From Oscillospiraceae bacterium (GTDB lineage Bacteria; Bacillota_A; Clostridia; Oscillospirales; Oscillospiraceae): a stretch of 64,000 nucleotides of DNA. This document shows positions 1 to 7,323 of this stretch, piece after piece (position 1 is the stretch's first letter; the number at the start of each line of letters is the position of its first letter). The stretch spans positions 1-64,000 of the forward strand of contig JAFQHF010000080.1 of NCBI GenBank assembly GCA_017398105.1, written 5' to 3'. Made by a program: the position numbers and the translations under genes. The notes under the pieces were generated by a model. It saw only the letters and a list, made by a program, of their open reading frames with translations, did no database searches and was not told where the DNA came from.

Positions 1-50
1 ACCGCCAGTAGTTTGAATTCTGCACAATACTTCTTTCTCTTTTTTGACAT
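1..50 (-). CDS. IS3-family transposase OrfA, N-terminal fragment (runs off window)
   Basis: From the ATG at 50 the minus strand reads MSKKRKKYCAEFKLLA, then leaves the window. A basic N-terminus followed by a Y-x-x-E-F-K segment is the typical opening of IS3-family OrfA, the helix-turn-helix DNA-binding protein that is joined to the OrfB integrase by programmed frameshifting. Only 16 codons are visible, so activity of the element cannot be judged. Confidence 0.65.
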   Translation of the reverse strand, partial: MSKKRKKYCAEFKLLA

Positions 51-121
51 AAAATAATCCCCTTAGTGTAGTCCTCGAAATTTTTGTTATTTCGAGTGTC
101 TACTCTAAGGGGACTATATCA
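1..121 (-). mobile_element. Left end of an IS3-family insertion sequence (partial)
   Basis: Read on the minus strand, the segment starts at 121 with TGATATAGTCCCCTTAG, a TG-starting terminal repeat of the kind seen in IS3-family elements, and leads directly into an OrfA-like start codon at 50. Bases 60-113 form a long imperfect hairpin (CCCCTTAG...CTAAGGGG and TCGAAAT/ATTTCGA arms) inside the end. The rest of the element lies outside the window, so neither the right end nor the target duplication can be checked. It stops 34 bp beyond the nagB stop codon, so nagB is intact. The family call rests on the OrfA N-terminus and the end structure. Confidence 0.72.
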
Positions 122-155
122 TTCACCATCCGGGGCGCATATTTTTTAGTATGAA

Positions 156-893
156 TCAGATCAGATCCTTGACCAGGGACAGGGCAGCCTCGTCAGCAAC
201 CAGAGTGAAATCGGGATGCAGCTGCAGGATGGAGCCGGGAGCCTGGGGCTTGATGGGGCCGAAGAAGCAGTCCTTGACCGCCTGAGCCTTGCCTGCGCCG
301 TTGCACACCAGCAGGACGCGCTTTGCCTTCATGATGGAGCCGATGCCCATGGTGTAAGCATGGGTAGGCACATCCTCGCGCTTGGCGAAGAAACGCTGGT
401 TGGCATCGATGGTGGAGTCAGTCAGCTTGACATGGTTGGTGCCGTTGACGAACTCATCGCAGGGCTCGTTGAAGCCGATGTGGCCGTTGGGACCCAGGCC
501 CAGCAGCTGCAGGTCGGCGCCGCCGAAAGCTTCGATGACAGCATCGTAACGGGCGCATTCAGCAGCAGCATCGGGATTGGTGCCGTCGGGAATGTTGCAG
601 TTGGTCTGGTCGATGTTCACATGGTCGAACAGGTTGGTACGCATAAAGTAAGCGTAGCTCTGGTCGTGATCCTTGGTCAGGCCCACGTACTCGTCCAGGT
701 TGATGGTTCTGACCTGGGAGAAGTCCAGCTCGCCGGACTCATACTTGGCGATCAGCTCCTTGTAAGTACCCACAGGGCTGGAGCCGGTAGCCAGACCCAG
801 AACACAGTCAGGCTTCAGGTGCACCTGGGCGGCGATAATGTTGGCAGCCTTCCGGCTGACGTCTGCATAATCCTTTGCTACGATCAGTCTCAT
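156..893 (-). CDS. nagB: Glucosamine-6-phosphate deaminase NagB
   Basis: This 245-residue cytoplasmic enzyme converts glucosamine-6-phosphate to fructose-6-phosphate and ammonia, the last step of amino-sugar catabolism. It shows the sugar-phosphate motif LGLATGSSPVGTYKELI near residue 33, the catalytic segment LDEYVGL around 66, and GLGPNGHIGFNEPC around 132, all in the family order, and its length is normal. The start at 893 has AAAGGGG at a good distance. No nagA or amino-sugar transporter lies beside it; an IS3-type element ends just past its stop. Alternative sugar-phosphate isomerases of the same fold are unlikely given the NGHIGFNEP signature. Confidence 0.96.
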   Translation of the reverse strand: MRLIVAKDYADVSRKAANIIAAQVHLKPDCVLGLATGSSPVGTYKELIAKYESGELDFSQVRTINLDEYVGLTKDHDQSYAYFMRTNLFDHVNIDQTNCNIPDGTNPDAAAECARYDAVIEAFGGADLQLLGLGPNGHIGFNEPCDEFVNGTNHVKLTDSTIDANQRFFAKREDVPTHAYTMGIGSIMKAKRVLLVCNGAGKAQAVKDCFFGPIKPQAPGSILQLHPDFTLVADEAALSLVKDLI

Positions 894-948
894 GTTGAGG
901 AATCCCCTTTCATATTCATAAAAACAGTTGGGTGGTTTGCATGAATGT

Positions 949-977
949 ATTGTAGCATCTTTTTCAAAATCTGTACA
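949..977 (-). promoter_or_regulatory. Probable nagB promoter
   Basis: On the minus strand TGTACA (972-977) and TACAAT (949-954) are 17 bp apart, about 55 bp upstream of the nagB start. The -35 matches the consensus at four of six bases, so the call is moderate. Confidence 0.45.
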
Positions 978-1091
978 GACCCTTTCTAGATTTTTATTAT
1001 TTTCGATAAAAACAGAGTCTTAATTGTTCCCTATTATTCTGGCCTTATTTTGTATTTTAATTTTGGCACTGTATTTATTGCCAGTTTCCGG

Positions 1092-1097
1092 TATAAT
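1092..1097 (+). promoter_or_regulatory. -10 element of the ECF S-component gene
   Basis: A perfect TATAAT stands about 30 bp before the start codon at 1128. No convincing -35 is visible at 16-18 bp, so only the -10 is called. Confidence 0.4.
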
Positions 1098-1127
1098 AAC
1101 CTCAATCTCAGCAAGGAGGTATTCTCT

Positions 1128-1694
1128 ATGGAAAAGAAACAACCCATCTCCACCAAACGGATCGTTCTGACCGCCCTGATGGCCGCTCTGACCGTGGCTG
1201 GCTCCGCCATCCGTGTGACCATCCCCATTGACATCGGCGGCAATACATCCTTCCATCTGGGCAATATCATGTGCGCCCTCAGCGGTATTTTACTGGGTCC
1301 CGGTCTGGGCGGTCTGGCCGCCGGTCTCGGCTCTTTCCTGTATGATATGACCAATCCCCTGTACATCTCCGAAGCCTGGATCACCTTCCTGACCAAGGGT
1401 GCCTACGGCCTGGTTCCGGGTCTTGTGATGCTGCTGTGGAAAAAGAACTGGGGTTATATCAAGGCCGCAATTGCCACCACCGCAGGCGCAGTGACCTATG
1501 CAGTGCTGTATCTGCTGAAGACCTACTTCAAGGGTATCTGGGTACAGCTGCTGACCAGCGAAGCAGCCACCATCGCCGTTGTAGGCAAGCTTCCCGCCAC
1601 CGTCTTCAATGCCGCCGTGGCCATTCTTTTCGCTCCCATCCTGGCCGTTGCCATCCGCAAGGCACTGGAAATGAACCGGCTGACGCTGGATTAA
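1128..1694 (+). CDS. ECF transporter S component (substrate-binding membrane protein)
   Basis: A 188-residue integral membrane protein with about six hydrophobic segments. After a short basic N-terminus it reads RIVLTALMAALTVAGSAIR, then an extracytoplasmic loop and a glycine-rich stretch GILLGPGLGGLAAGLGSFLYD. This layout is typical of the ECF-type vitamin or nutrient transporter S subunit, which binds a micronutrient and works with the shared EcfA/A'/T module. The start at 1128 is chosen because AAGGAGG precedes it by 7 nt; an upstream in-frame ATG at 1050 has no ribosome site. No energy-coupling genes are nearby, so it probably uses a module encoded elsewhere, as group II ECF transporters do. 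The substrate cannot be read from the sequence, and no riboswitch was recognised upstream. Confidence 0.8.
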   Translation: MEKKQPISTKRIVLTALMAALTVAGSAIRVTIPIDIGGNTSFHLGNIMCALSGILLGPGLGGLAAGLGSFLYDMTNPLYISEAWITFLTKGAYGLVPGLVMLLWKKNWGYIKAAIATTAGAVTYAVLYLLKTYFKGIWVQLLTSEAATIAVVGKLPATVFNAAVAILFAPILAVAIRKALEMNRLTLD

Positions 1695-1742
1695 ACATGC
1701 ATAAATTTTCCCGGCACTTCAACCCAAGTGAATAATGGAATC

Positions 1743-1798
1743 GAAGGATCTGTGCAGAGCCGATGCCCTTATAGTCACCAAACATGCGCAGATCCTTC
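1743..1798. repeat. Intergenic inverted repeat
   Basis: GAAGGATCTGTGC (1743-1755) and GCGCAGATCCTTC (1786-1798) form a 13-bp stem with one imperfect pair around a 30-nt loop. It lies between the ECF gene and its terminator. Its function is unknown. The rest of the 250-bp gap holds a short CAACTTTCAACTGTCAAC-like tract and the terminator at 1901. Confidence 0.45.
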
Positions 1799-1900
1799 AA
1801 TCTCATTTACGCCCCGCTCAGAACAATACAGATTGTCAGCCAATCAGAAAAAGTTAACATTCCAGGAACTTTCAACTGTCAACTTTCCACTTTCAATTGA

Positions 1901-1931
1901 AAAAGACCTGCCCGGAGGCAGGTCTTTTTTT
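1901..1931. terminator. Bidirectional rho-independent terminator
   Basis: The stem AAAGACCTGCC/GGCAGGTCTTT is followed by T runs on both strands. It serves the ECF gene on the plus strand and the SDR gene on the minus strand. Confidence 0.85.
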
Positions 1932-1945
1932 GTTGCAATGGTAAA

Positions 1946-2791
1946 TTACACGCCGGAGTAAGCAGCGAAGCCGCAGTCGATGGGCAGGATAACGCCGGTG
2001 ACAGCGGAAGCGAAGTTGTCGTCGGTCAGGAACAGCATGCCGCCCAGCAGTTCGTTGGAGTCAACGAAACGGCCTGCGGGAGTGCCAGCCAGGATCTTGC
2101 CGGAACGAGCGGTGGGAGTGCCATCCTCGTTGAACAGCAGAGCGCGGTTCTGGTTGGAGACGATGAAGCCGGGAGCGATGGCGTTGCAGCGGATGCCGGT
2201 GCCGGCGAAGTGGGTAGCCAGCCACTGGGTGAAGTTGGAGATAGCAGCCTTAGCGCCGGAGTAAGCGGGGATCTTGGTCAGGGGGATGTAAGCGTTCATG
2301 GAGGAGATGTTCAGGATGTTACCGCTCTTACGCTCGACCATGTCCTTGGCGAAGACCTGGGTGGGCAGCAGGGTGCCCTGGAAGTTCAGCTTGAACAGGA
2401 AGTCGATGCCGGACTGATCCAGATCGAAGAAGGTCTTCTGGCCTTCCTTAGCCTCGTGCTGGTACTCGTTGTCAGTGGTAGCACGGGGGTTGTTGCCGCC
2501 GGCGCCGTTGACCAAGATGTCGCAGGGACCGAAGTCAGCCAGGATCTGCTGATGAACAGCCTCCAGAGCCTCCAGCTCCAGAACGTTGGCCTTGTAGCCC
2601 TTCATGATGAAGCCTTCAGCGCATACCTCCTCAGCCAGCTTCAGAACAGCAGCCTCATTCAGGTCCAGAGCAGCAACCTTAGCGCCAGCCTGAGCATAAG
2701 CACGAGCCATATCGCCGCACAGAACGCCGCCTGCACCGGTAACAACGACGACCTTACCAGTAAAATCATGGGTCAGGGGAAGATTAAGCAT
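1946..2791 (-). CDS. SDR-family D-mannonate oxidoreductase (fructuronate reductase type)
   Basis: A 281-residue NAD(P)-dependent short-chain dehydrogenase. It carries the cofactor loop TGAGGVLCG near residue 19, NGAGG near 93, the catalytic serine in NISSMNAY, and the Y-x-x-x-K pair in YSGAKAA. The large insert after NGAGG (TTDNEYQHEAKEGQ) is characteristic of the SDR group that reduces D-fructuronate to D-mannonate in Firmicutes. The next gene upstream on the strand is uxuA, the enzyme for the following step, which supports this substrate. GGAGGT precedes the start. Both genes have their own promoters and a terminator separates them, so they are co-located rather than strictly one operon. 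A generic SDR of another sugar acid is the alternative. Confidence 0.86.
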   Translation of the reverse strand: MLNLPLTHDFTGKVVVVTGAGGVLCGDMARAYAQAGAKVAALDLNEAAVLKLAEEVCAEGFIMKGYKANVLELEALEAVHQQILADFGPCDILVNGAGGNNPRATTDNEYQHEAKEGQKTFFDLDQSGIDFLFKLNFQGTLLPTQVFAKDMVERKSGNILNISSMNAYIPLTKIPAYSGAKAAISNFTQWLATHFAGTGIRCNAIAPGFIVSNQNRALLFNEDGTPTARSGKILAGTPAGRFVDSNELLGGMLFLTDDNFASAVTGVILPIDCGFAAYSGV

Positions 2792-2865
2792 AATGAATTA
2801 CCTCCAAAATTTTTGTGTAAATCTCGGGAAACGGGCATACCGCTCCCTTGCTTTTTGACAGCTAT

Positions 2866-2894
2866 ATTATAGTCGATTTGACTTCTTTGCGCAA
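2866..2894 (-). promoter_or_regulatory. Promoter of the SDR fructuronate reductase gene
   Basis: On the minus strand TTGCGC (2889-2894) and a perfect TATAAT (2866-2871) are spaced by 17 bp, about 75 bp ahead of the start codon. Confidence 0.65.
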
Positions 2895-3021
2895 TAGCGG
2901 ATTATCATTTCTATAAGGATTTGTTCACTTTGACAATTTTTATATTGTATTCTTGTGAAAAATACCCTTGATAAATGTTAAGGCTTTCTCTTCCCTGCCG
3001 CGCAAACCACCGGCAGTCTCC

Positions 3022-3055
3022 AAAAAAAGTACCATCCCGAAGGATGGTACTTTTT
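3022..3055 (-). terminator. Terminator downstream of uxuA
   Basis: On the minus strand, AAAAAGTACCATCC pairs with GGATGGTACTTTTT around a tetraloop-like CTTCGG core, followed by more T. It lies 10 bp past the uxuA stop. Confidence 0.88.
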
Positions 3056-3065
3056 GATGCGCAAA

Positions 3066-4166
3066 TTACAGAGTGGTCTTGGTGCCAGCCTTCTTGTCCA
3101 GCATGTCCCATGCGCCCAGCATGTACATGATACCCAGAGCACGGTCATACAGGCCGTAGCCGGGACGGACGGTGCCGGGGCCTTCACCCCACAGATGACG
3201 GCCGTGGTCAGGACGGATGTAGCCTTCGTAGCCGCACTCGTGGTAAGCCTTCAGGATCTCCAGGATGCCGGTCTCGCCATCGCAGTCACGGTGGGAAGCT
3301 TCGGAGAAGTCACCGTTGTCGAAGTGCTTGACGTTACGGATGTGAGCGAAAGCGATGCGGTCGCAGTGCTTACGAACAACGTTGGCAACGTTGTTGTTGG
3401 GGTCGGCGTTCAGAGAGCCGGAGCACAGAGTCAGGCAGTTGTTGGGATGGTCGACCATGGACAGGAAGCGGTCGATGTTCTCCTCGCTGATCAGCAGACG
3501 GGGCAGACCGAAGATATCCCATGGGGGATCGTCCATGTGGATAGCCATCTTGATGCCGCACTCCTCGCAGGTGGGCATAATGGCTTCCAGGAAGTACTTC
3601 AGGTTGGCCCACAGCTTCTCGTGGTCAACATCAGCATACTCCTTGAACAGGCGGTCCAGCTGAGCCATACGCTCAGGCTCCCAGCCGGGGAAGGACATGT
3701 TGTACTTCTCGGTGAAGTCCAGGATGTACTTGGCCATGGCGTTGTAGTCGTCCTGGATCATGCCCTTTTCATAGAACAGAGCGGTGGAACCGTCGCCCAC
3801 GGGGTGGAACAGATCGGAACGGGTCCAGTCGAAGATGGGCATGAAGTTGTAGCAGATAACCTTTACACCGAACTTGGACAGGTTGCGGATGCAGACCTTG
3901 TAGTTCTCGATCAGAGCGTCACGGGTGGGCTTGCCGATCTTGATGTCATCGTGAACATTGACAGACTCAACAACGTCGCCGTTGAAACCGTACTTGTGCA
4001 GCTGATCCATGACCTCAGCGATCTCTGCTTCTTCCCAGATCTCACCGGGCATCTTGTGGTGCAGCGCCCAAACGATGGTGCTGACGCCAGGAATCTGCTT
4101 GATATAGTCCAGGGTGATCTGATCGTTACCCTCGCCATACCAACGGAAACCCATTTGCATAGGCAT
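3066..4166 (-). CDS. uxuA: Mannonate dehydratase UxuA
   Basis: A 366-residue cytoplasmic enzyme that dehydrates D-mannonate to 2-keto-3-deoxygluconate in hexuronate breakdown. It has the typical N-terminus MQMGFRWYGEGNDQITLDYI, the IVWALHHKMPGE segment, and the metal-site segments EECGIKMAIHMDDPP and FAHIRNV in the family order, and its length is normal. The start at 4166 follows GGAGG by about 9 nt. With the neighbouring SDR fructuronate reductase it forms the two middle steps of glucuronate degradation; a GH79-like glycosidase and GPH symporter at 20-24 kb could supply the glucuronate. Codon use is strongly biased, consistent with high expression. Regulation probably acts at the promoter and inverted repeat just upstream. 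Confidence 0.96.
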   Translation of the reverse strand: MPMQMGFRWYGEGNDQITLDYIKQIPGVSTIVWALHHKMPGEIWEEAEIAEVMDQLHKYGFNGDVVESVNVHDDIKIGKPTRDALIENYKVCIRNLSKFGVKVICYNFMPIFDWTRSDLFHPVGDGSTALFYEKGMIQDDYNAMAKYILDFTEKYNMSFPGWEPERMAQLDRLFKEYADVDHEKLWANLKYFLEAIMPTCEECGIKMAIHMDDPPWDIFGLPRLLISEENIDRFLSMVDHPNNCLTLCSGSLNADPNNNVANVVRKHCDRIAFAHIRNVKHFDNGDFSEASHRDCDGETGILEILKAYHECGYEGYIRPDHGRHLWGEGPGTVRPGYGLYDRALGIMYMLGAWDMLDKKAGTKTTL

Positions 4167-4194
4167 AAGTAAATTCCTCCATTACTTAAATTTC

Positions 4195-4227
4195 TCGCCT
4201 CGCCTCCATAAACACAGGATGAGGCGA
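4195..4227. promoter_or_regulatory. Candidate operator or leader hairpin of uxuA
   Basis: TCGCCTC (4195-4201) and GAGGCGA (4221-4227) are perfect inverted arms lying between the uxuA -10 element and start codon. The position suits a repressor site or an mRNA leader stem. No regulator gene is adjacent. Confidence 0.45.
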
Positions 4228-4241
4228 TTTTGGCTAGATAG

Positions 4242-4271
4242 ATTATAACACAAAACCCCCTGTTCTGACAA
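4242..4271 (-). promoter_or_regulatory. uxuA promoter
   Basis: On the minus strand TTGTCA (4266-4271) and TATAAT (4242-4247) are 18 bp apart, about 75 bp before the uxuA start. Confidence 0.65.
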
Positions 4272-4383
4272 CGAAGTGTTCCGAGAAATATTCAACAAAA
4301 AATCGAGTGAAAATTTAGGTAAGAAAACAATTGACGTATCTTTTCCCTGTTTTTCAGACAAACTATACCCGGAGGGATCTTTC

Positions 4384-4821
4384 ATGACGGAAAAACAATA
4401 CGACCAGCTTATCAGGGAGCTTGCTCCAAAATCTCCGATCGGCAAAGACTGCTTTAACGCGTTCTGGATCGGCGGCCTGATCTGCACCTTGGGGCAGGCC
4501 TTCCTTAACTTATATACTGCAATGGGCTTTGACAAAGACATGGCAGGCACCGCAGCATCCATGAGTCTCGTAGCTTTGTCTGCCCTGCTGACGGGACTGA
4601 GCCTGTACGACAACATCGCAAAGCACGCCGGTGCCGGCACGCTGGTGCCCATCACAGGTTTTGCAAATTCCATCACCGCGCCTGCCGTGGAGTTTAAGAC
4701 AGAGGGCATGATCCTTGGTACAGCAGCGAAGATGTTTACGATTGCGGGTCCGGTGATCGTATATGGATTGTCAGCGAGTGCGGTTTATGGACTGATTTAT
4801 TGGCTATTTACTTCTCTTTAA
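4384..4821 (+). CDS. spoVAC: SpoVAC-family sporulation membrane protein
   Basis: A 145-residue membrane protein matching the SpoVAC family throughout. It reads FWIGGLICTLGQAF, then LLTGLSLYDNIAKHAGAGTL, VPITGFANSITAPAVEFK and GPVIVYGLSASAVYGLIYW. In spore formers SpoVAC is part of the SpoVA channel in the inner forespore membrane that moves dipicolinic acid and calcium. GGAGG fixes the start at 4384. The usual partners spoVAD and spoVAE are absent, so this is an orphan copy, perhaps a stand-alone mechanosensitive-type protein. Codons such as TTA and ATA make it more AT-rich than its neighbours. Two degraded 3' ends of similar genes occur at 7174 and 11025. Confidence 0.9.
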   Translation: MTEKQYDQLIRELAPKSPIGKDCFNAFWIGGLICTLGQAFLNLYTAMGFDKDMAGTAASMSLVALSALLTGLSLYDNIAKHAGAGTLVPITGFANSITAPAVEFKTEGMILGTAAKMFTIAGPVIVYGLSASAVYGLIYWLFTSL

Positions 4822-4834
4822 CTGCAAATCATAC

Positions 4835-4859
4835 GCCCACCGGAAATATTCCGGTGGGC
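4835..4859 (+). other. Stable hairpin after spoVAC
   Basis: GCCCACCGGAA pairs perfectly with TTCCGGTGGGC, 13 bp past the stop. It is followed by A residues rather than T, so it is a poor terminator on either strand. It may protect the mRNA 3' end. Confidence 0.5.
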
Positions 4860-4882
4860 AAAAACATATTTTCAACACTTAG

Positions 4883-4896
4883 AGGACATATGTCCT
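4883..4896. promoter_or_regulatory. Palindromic operator candidate for the adjacent Crp/Fnr regulator
   Basis: AGGACATATGTCCT is a perfect 14-bp palindrome immediately upstream of the promoter of the Crp/Fnr gene at 5010. Such dyads are the usual targets of dimeric Crp-family proteins, so autoregulation is a reasonable inference. The same motif was not found before the next gene. Confidence 0.5.
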
Positions 4897-4903
4897 TGAA
4901 GTT

Positions 4904-4932
4904 CTGAAACATTTCCTGATATTATCTATAAT
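4904..4932 (+). promoter_or_regulatory. Promoter of the first Crp/Fnr gene
   Basis: A perfect TATAAT (4927-4932) has CTGAAA (4904-4909) 17 bp upstream. The -35 is weak, which fits an activator-dependent promoter with the palindrome next to it. Confidence 0.5.
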
Positions 4933-5009
4933 AGATATCGTATCTGAAAATCGACAGTATTATCGTGCCTTTGCTTGTTGATCGTACAAACCGATGTGGA
5001 GGAAACCAT

Positions 5010-5747
5010 ATGACTGAGAAACAGTTATTTGACAGATTTCCCATATTAAAGGAGCTTCCGGAAGAAAAGAAGGAGCAGGTATGCGCCCATTTCCGTACTG
5101 CTCCTGAATGGATACTGGACCATATTAGCGTTACCACATTCCCCTCTGACACTGTATTCATTCACGAAGGACAACCTGCCAACAATGTTTATGTGGTTGC
5201 CAGTGGCTCTATCAAGGCAATCGAATACCGTGTACTGGGTGTACAGTATGATTTTATCCAGTTCACAAAAGTATATGCCATGGGTGGAATGGAAGTGCTA
5301 ATGGATCTTCCCCTTTACCGCACCACATTAAAAACCATCGATTCCTGTATCGCTATTCATATTCCCAGAGAGTGCTTTGAAAAATGGCTTATGACGGATA
5401 TCGATGCAATGAAATACGAAGCAAAGCTGATGGGCGAATACCTGCTGGAGCAAGGACGGCTTGCCAGAGAATATATGTTCCTTCCCGGTCCTGAGCGGCT
5501 TGCCAAACTTCTGATGCAAAAATATGACAAGTACGCACAAAACGGCGTTTTGACCGTCCCCTCTAATCGCCAAACCTTAGCTAACGAAACAGGCTTTGGG
5601 ATCAAAACTGTAAACCGGGCAGTAAAATCCCTTGCTGACGGAGGTTACATTACCAAAGCTGACCGCAGCATCGTGATAAATCATGAACAATATCTTAGTC
5701 TGAAACGTCTGATCAGCATGATCATCGCCCCAGAATCGGAAACATAG
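5010..5747 (+). CDS. Crp/Fnr-family transcriptional regulator
   Basis: A 245-residue regulator. Residues about 35-140 form a cyclic-nucleotide-binding-like beta barrel (VFIHEGQPANNVYVVASGSI), followed by a long helix and a C-terminal winged helix-turn-helix (RQTLANETGFGIKTVNRAVK). The barrel lacks the clear R-x-S/T cAMP pocket of Crp, and no N-terminal cysteine cluster of Fnr is seen, so the ligand is unknown. GGAGG 6 nt upstream fixes the start at 5010. It stands 68 bp before a BMP-family lipoprotein gene on the same strand, and regulation of that gene is likely. Codon use is more AT-rich than in flanking genes, which hints at transfer. Confidence 0.87.
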   Translation: MTEKQLFDRFPILKELPEEKKEQVCAHFRTAPEWILDHISVTTFPSDTVFIHEGQPANNVYVVASGSIKAIEYRVLGVQYDFIQFTKVYAMGGMEVLMDLPLYRTTLKTIDSCIAIHIPRECFEKWLMTDIDAMKYEAKLMGEYLLEQGRLAREYMFLPGPERLAKLLMQKYDKYAQNGVLTVPSNRQTLANETGFGIKTVNRAVKSLADGGYITKADRSIVINHEQYLSLKRLISMIIAPESET

Positions 5748-5815
5748 CCCCGCAATTTCCCATAAAAAGCTGCACTTATGCAGATTTTATAAACAAATAC
5801 ATTGGAGGAACAAAA

Positions 5816-6994
5816 ATGAAAAAGATTCTGGCACTGCTGCTGGCAATCGTCATGGTCTTCTCTCTGGCTGCTTGCGGCGGCGAGGAAACGACCGAAAGCG
5901 GCGAAAGCACCTACAAGGTTGCTATGATTACTGACTACGGCGAAATTACCGACCAGTCTTTCAATCAGACTACCTGGGAAGCTGTCACCAAATTCGGCAC
6001 CGATTACAGCATCGACACCAAGTACTACCGTCCCACTTCCAACGACCTGGCTGCCCGTGTTGCAGCAGTGGATCTGGCCGTTGCAGAGGGCTACAACGTG
6101 ATCGTTCTGCCTGGCTTTGCTCATGGCTCTACCATCGCTGAAGTTTCCGAGCAGTATCCCGATGTGAAGTTCATCGCTCTGGACGTTGCTGCCGGTGATA
6201 TTCTGGAAACCGCTGTTGCCAACAAGGGCGAGAGCTACGACTACAATCCCGACAACTGGAACCTGACTGACTATGCTTACATGGATAACGTCTACTGCGC
6301 TATCTATCAGGAGCAGCTGGCAGGCTACATGGCAGGTTATGCCATTGTCAAGCTGGGTTACACCGATATCGGTTACCTGGGCGGCATGGCTGTTGGTTCG
6401 GTCATGCGTTACGGCTACGGCTTCGTTCAGGGTCTGGATGCCGCTGCTAAGGAACTGGGTATCACTGTTGACCTGAAGTACGTTTACGGTAACCAGTTCG
6501 TTGCCGACGCTGATATTACTGCATTCACCGACACTTGGTACGCCAACGGCACGGAAATCGTCTTCTCCTGCGGCGGTGCTATCTGGCATTCTCCTGCTGA
6601 ATCTGCAAAGAAGTATAACGGCAAGATGGTCGGTGTTGACGTTGATCAGGCAGCTATCATTGACGGCACCTACGGCGAGGGCATGACTGTCACTTCCGCT
6701 ATGAAGGGCCTTGGGCCCTCCACCTACGACACTCTGGTGGATGCCATTATCAACAACAACTGGGCAAATTACTCCGGTAAAATTGAGGCGCTGGGCATCA
6801 TCTCCGAGGAGCCCACTGCAAACTATGTCCAGCTGGCTGGCAGCACTCAGTATGTGGACGGCAAGTTCACGGAAGGGGACTACAAGGCAATGGTCAAGGC
6901 CATGTTCGATGGCTCCATCGTTGTTTCTGACGATATTTCCAAGGAACCCTCCGTACCCAATGTCAACGTTGCATGGCTTGGTAATATTAAATAA
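5816..6994 (+). CDS. BMP-family (PnrA/Med-like) substrate-binding lipoprotein
   Basis: A 392-residue exported lipoprotein. The N-terminus has a basic start, a hydrophobic core and the lipobox LAAC with Cys20. The mature part begins KVAMITDYGEITDQSFNQ, the family opening that binds a purine nucleoside or similar ligand, and continues with YNVIVLPGFAHGSTIAEVSE and a GEGMTVTSAMKGLGPSTYD segment. In complete systems this protein delivers nucleosides to an ABC importer, but no permease or ATPase gene is adjacent, so it is an orphan binding protein. GGAGG precedes the start. Codon bias suggests high expression. The upstream Crp/Fnr gene is its probable regulator. The ligand is inferred from the family only. 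Confidence 0.88.
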   Translation: MKKILALLLAIVMVFSLAACGGEETTESGESTYKVAMITDYGEITDQSFNQTTWEAVTKFGTDYSIDTKYYRPTSNDLAARVAAVDLAVAEGYNVIVLPGFAHGSTIAEVSEQYPDVKFIALDVAAGDILETAVANKGESYDYNPDNWNLTDYAYMDNVYCAIYQEQLAGYMAGYAIVKLGYTDIGYLGGMAVGSVMRYGYGFVQGLDAAAKELGITVDLKYVYGNQFVADADITAFTDTWYANGTEIVFSCGGAIWHSPAESAKKYNGKMVGVDVDQAAIIDGTYGEGMTVTSAMKGLGPSTYDTLVDAIINNNWANYSGKIEALGIISEEPTANYVQLAGSTQYVDGKFTEGDYKAMVKAMFDGSIVVSDDISKEPSVPNVNVAWLGNIK

Positions 6995-7017
6995 TCACGC
7001 CCGTTTCATTCTTCCAT

Positions 7018-7049
7018 TGGCGCATCTCGCTCTTTTGTGGGATGCGCCA
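7018..7049 (+). terminator. Possible terminator after the BMP lipoprotein gene
   Basis: TGGCGCATC pairs with GATGCGCCA around a 14-nt loop, then a loosely T-rich tail. The tail is weak. Confidence 0.45.
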
Positions 7050-7173
7050 TAATCTTTCTAGGAATTAGGTAAAACTTACGGTATTCCCGAAAATCCCAGT
7101 GCGATTATTGGAGGCGAATCGGCACCTAACAGAAACAAATTTCCTTAGCGGGACACGAACGAATGAGTCCTAA

Positions 7174-7260
7174 CTTGACGCAAGCAGAGGGGTCATCCTG
7201 GGCGTGGGTGCAAGCGTGGTGTATGGGTTGATTTATTGGCTGGGAATTACTTTCTTCTAA
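7174..7260 (+). pseudogene. Degraded 3' end of a spoVAC-like gene
   Basis: In one frame the segment reads RGVILGVGA then SVVYGLIYWLGITFF and a stop at 7258-7260. Compared with the intact SpoVAC at 4384, it keeps the EGMILGTAA-like part and the SAVYGLIYWL end but lacks about 16 residues between them. There is no start codon or upstream coding part; a stop lies at 7171. The nucleotide sequence has diverged at synonymous positions, so this is an old paralogue, not a recent duplication. Confidence 0.6.
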
Positions 7261-7273
7261 AAAAATGTGATAG

Positions 7274-7302
7274 TTGCAGCATTGTCTTCTTTGGTGTACA
7301 AT
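7274..7302 (+). promoter_or_regulatory. Promoter of the second Crp/Fnr gene
   Basis: TTGCAG (7274-7279) and TACAAT (7297-7302) are separated by exactly 17 bp and lie just before the AAGGAGG at 7309. Confidence 0.65.
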
Positions 7303-7323
7303 AAGGCCAAGGAGGCGATGGAT

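Larger units (their letters stand above)
6995..7323. other. Intergenic region with hairpin, gene remnant and promoter
   Basis: This 329-bp gap after the BMP gene holds a 9-bp-arm hairpin (7018-7049), the degraded 3' end of a spoVAC-like gene (7174-7260), and the promoter of the second Crp/Fnr gene (7274-7302). Nothing else recognisable was found. Confidence 0.6.

Noticed and set aside
4276..4383. Sporulation sigma-G promoter before spoVAC
   Set aside because: No pair of elements matched the sigma-G pattern at the right spacing well enough to call.
5010..5747. Oxygen-sensing Fnr with [4Fe-4S] cluster
   Set aside because: No cysteine cluster of the Fnr type in the N-terminus; kept as a Crp/Fnr-family regulator of unknown ligand.
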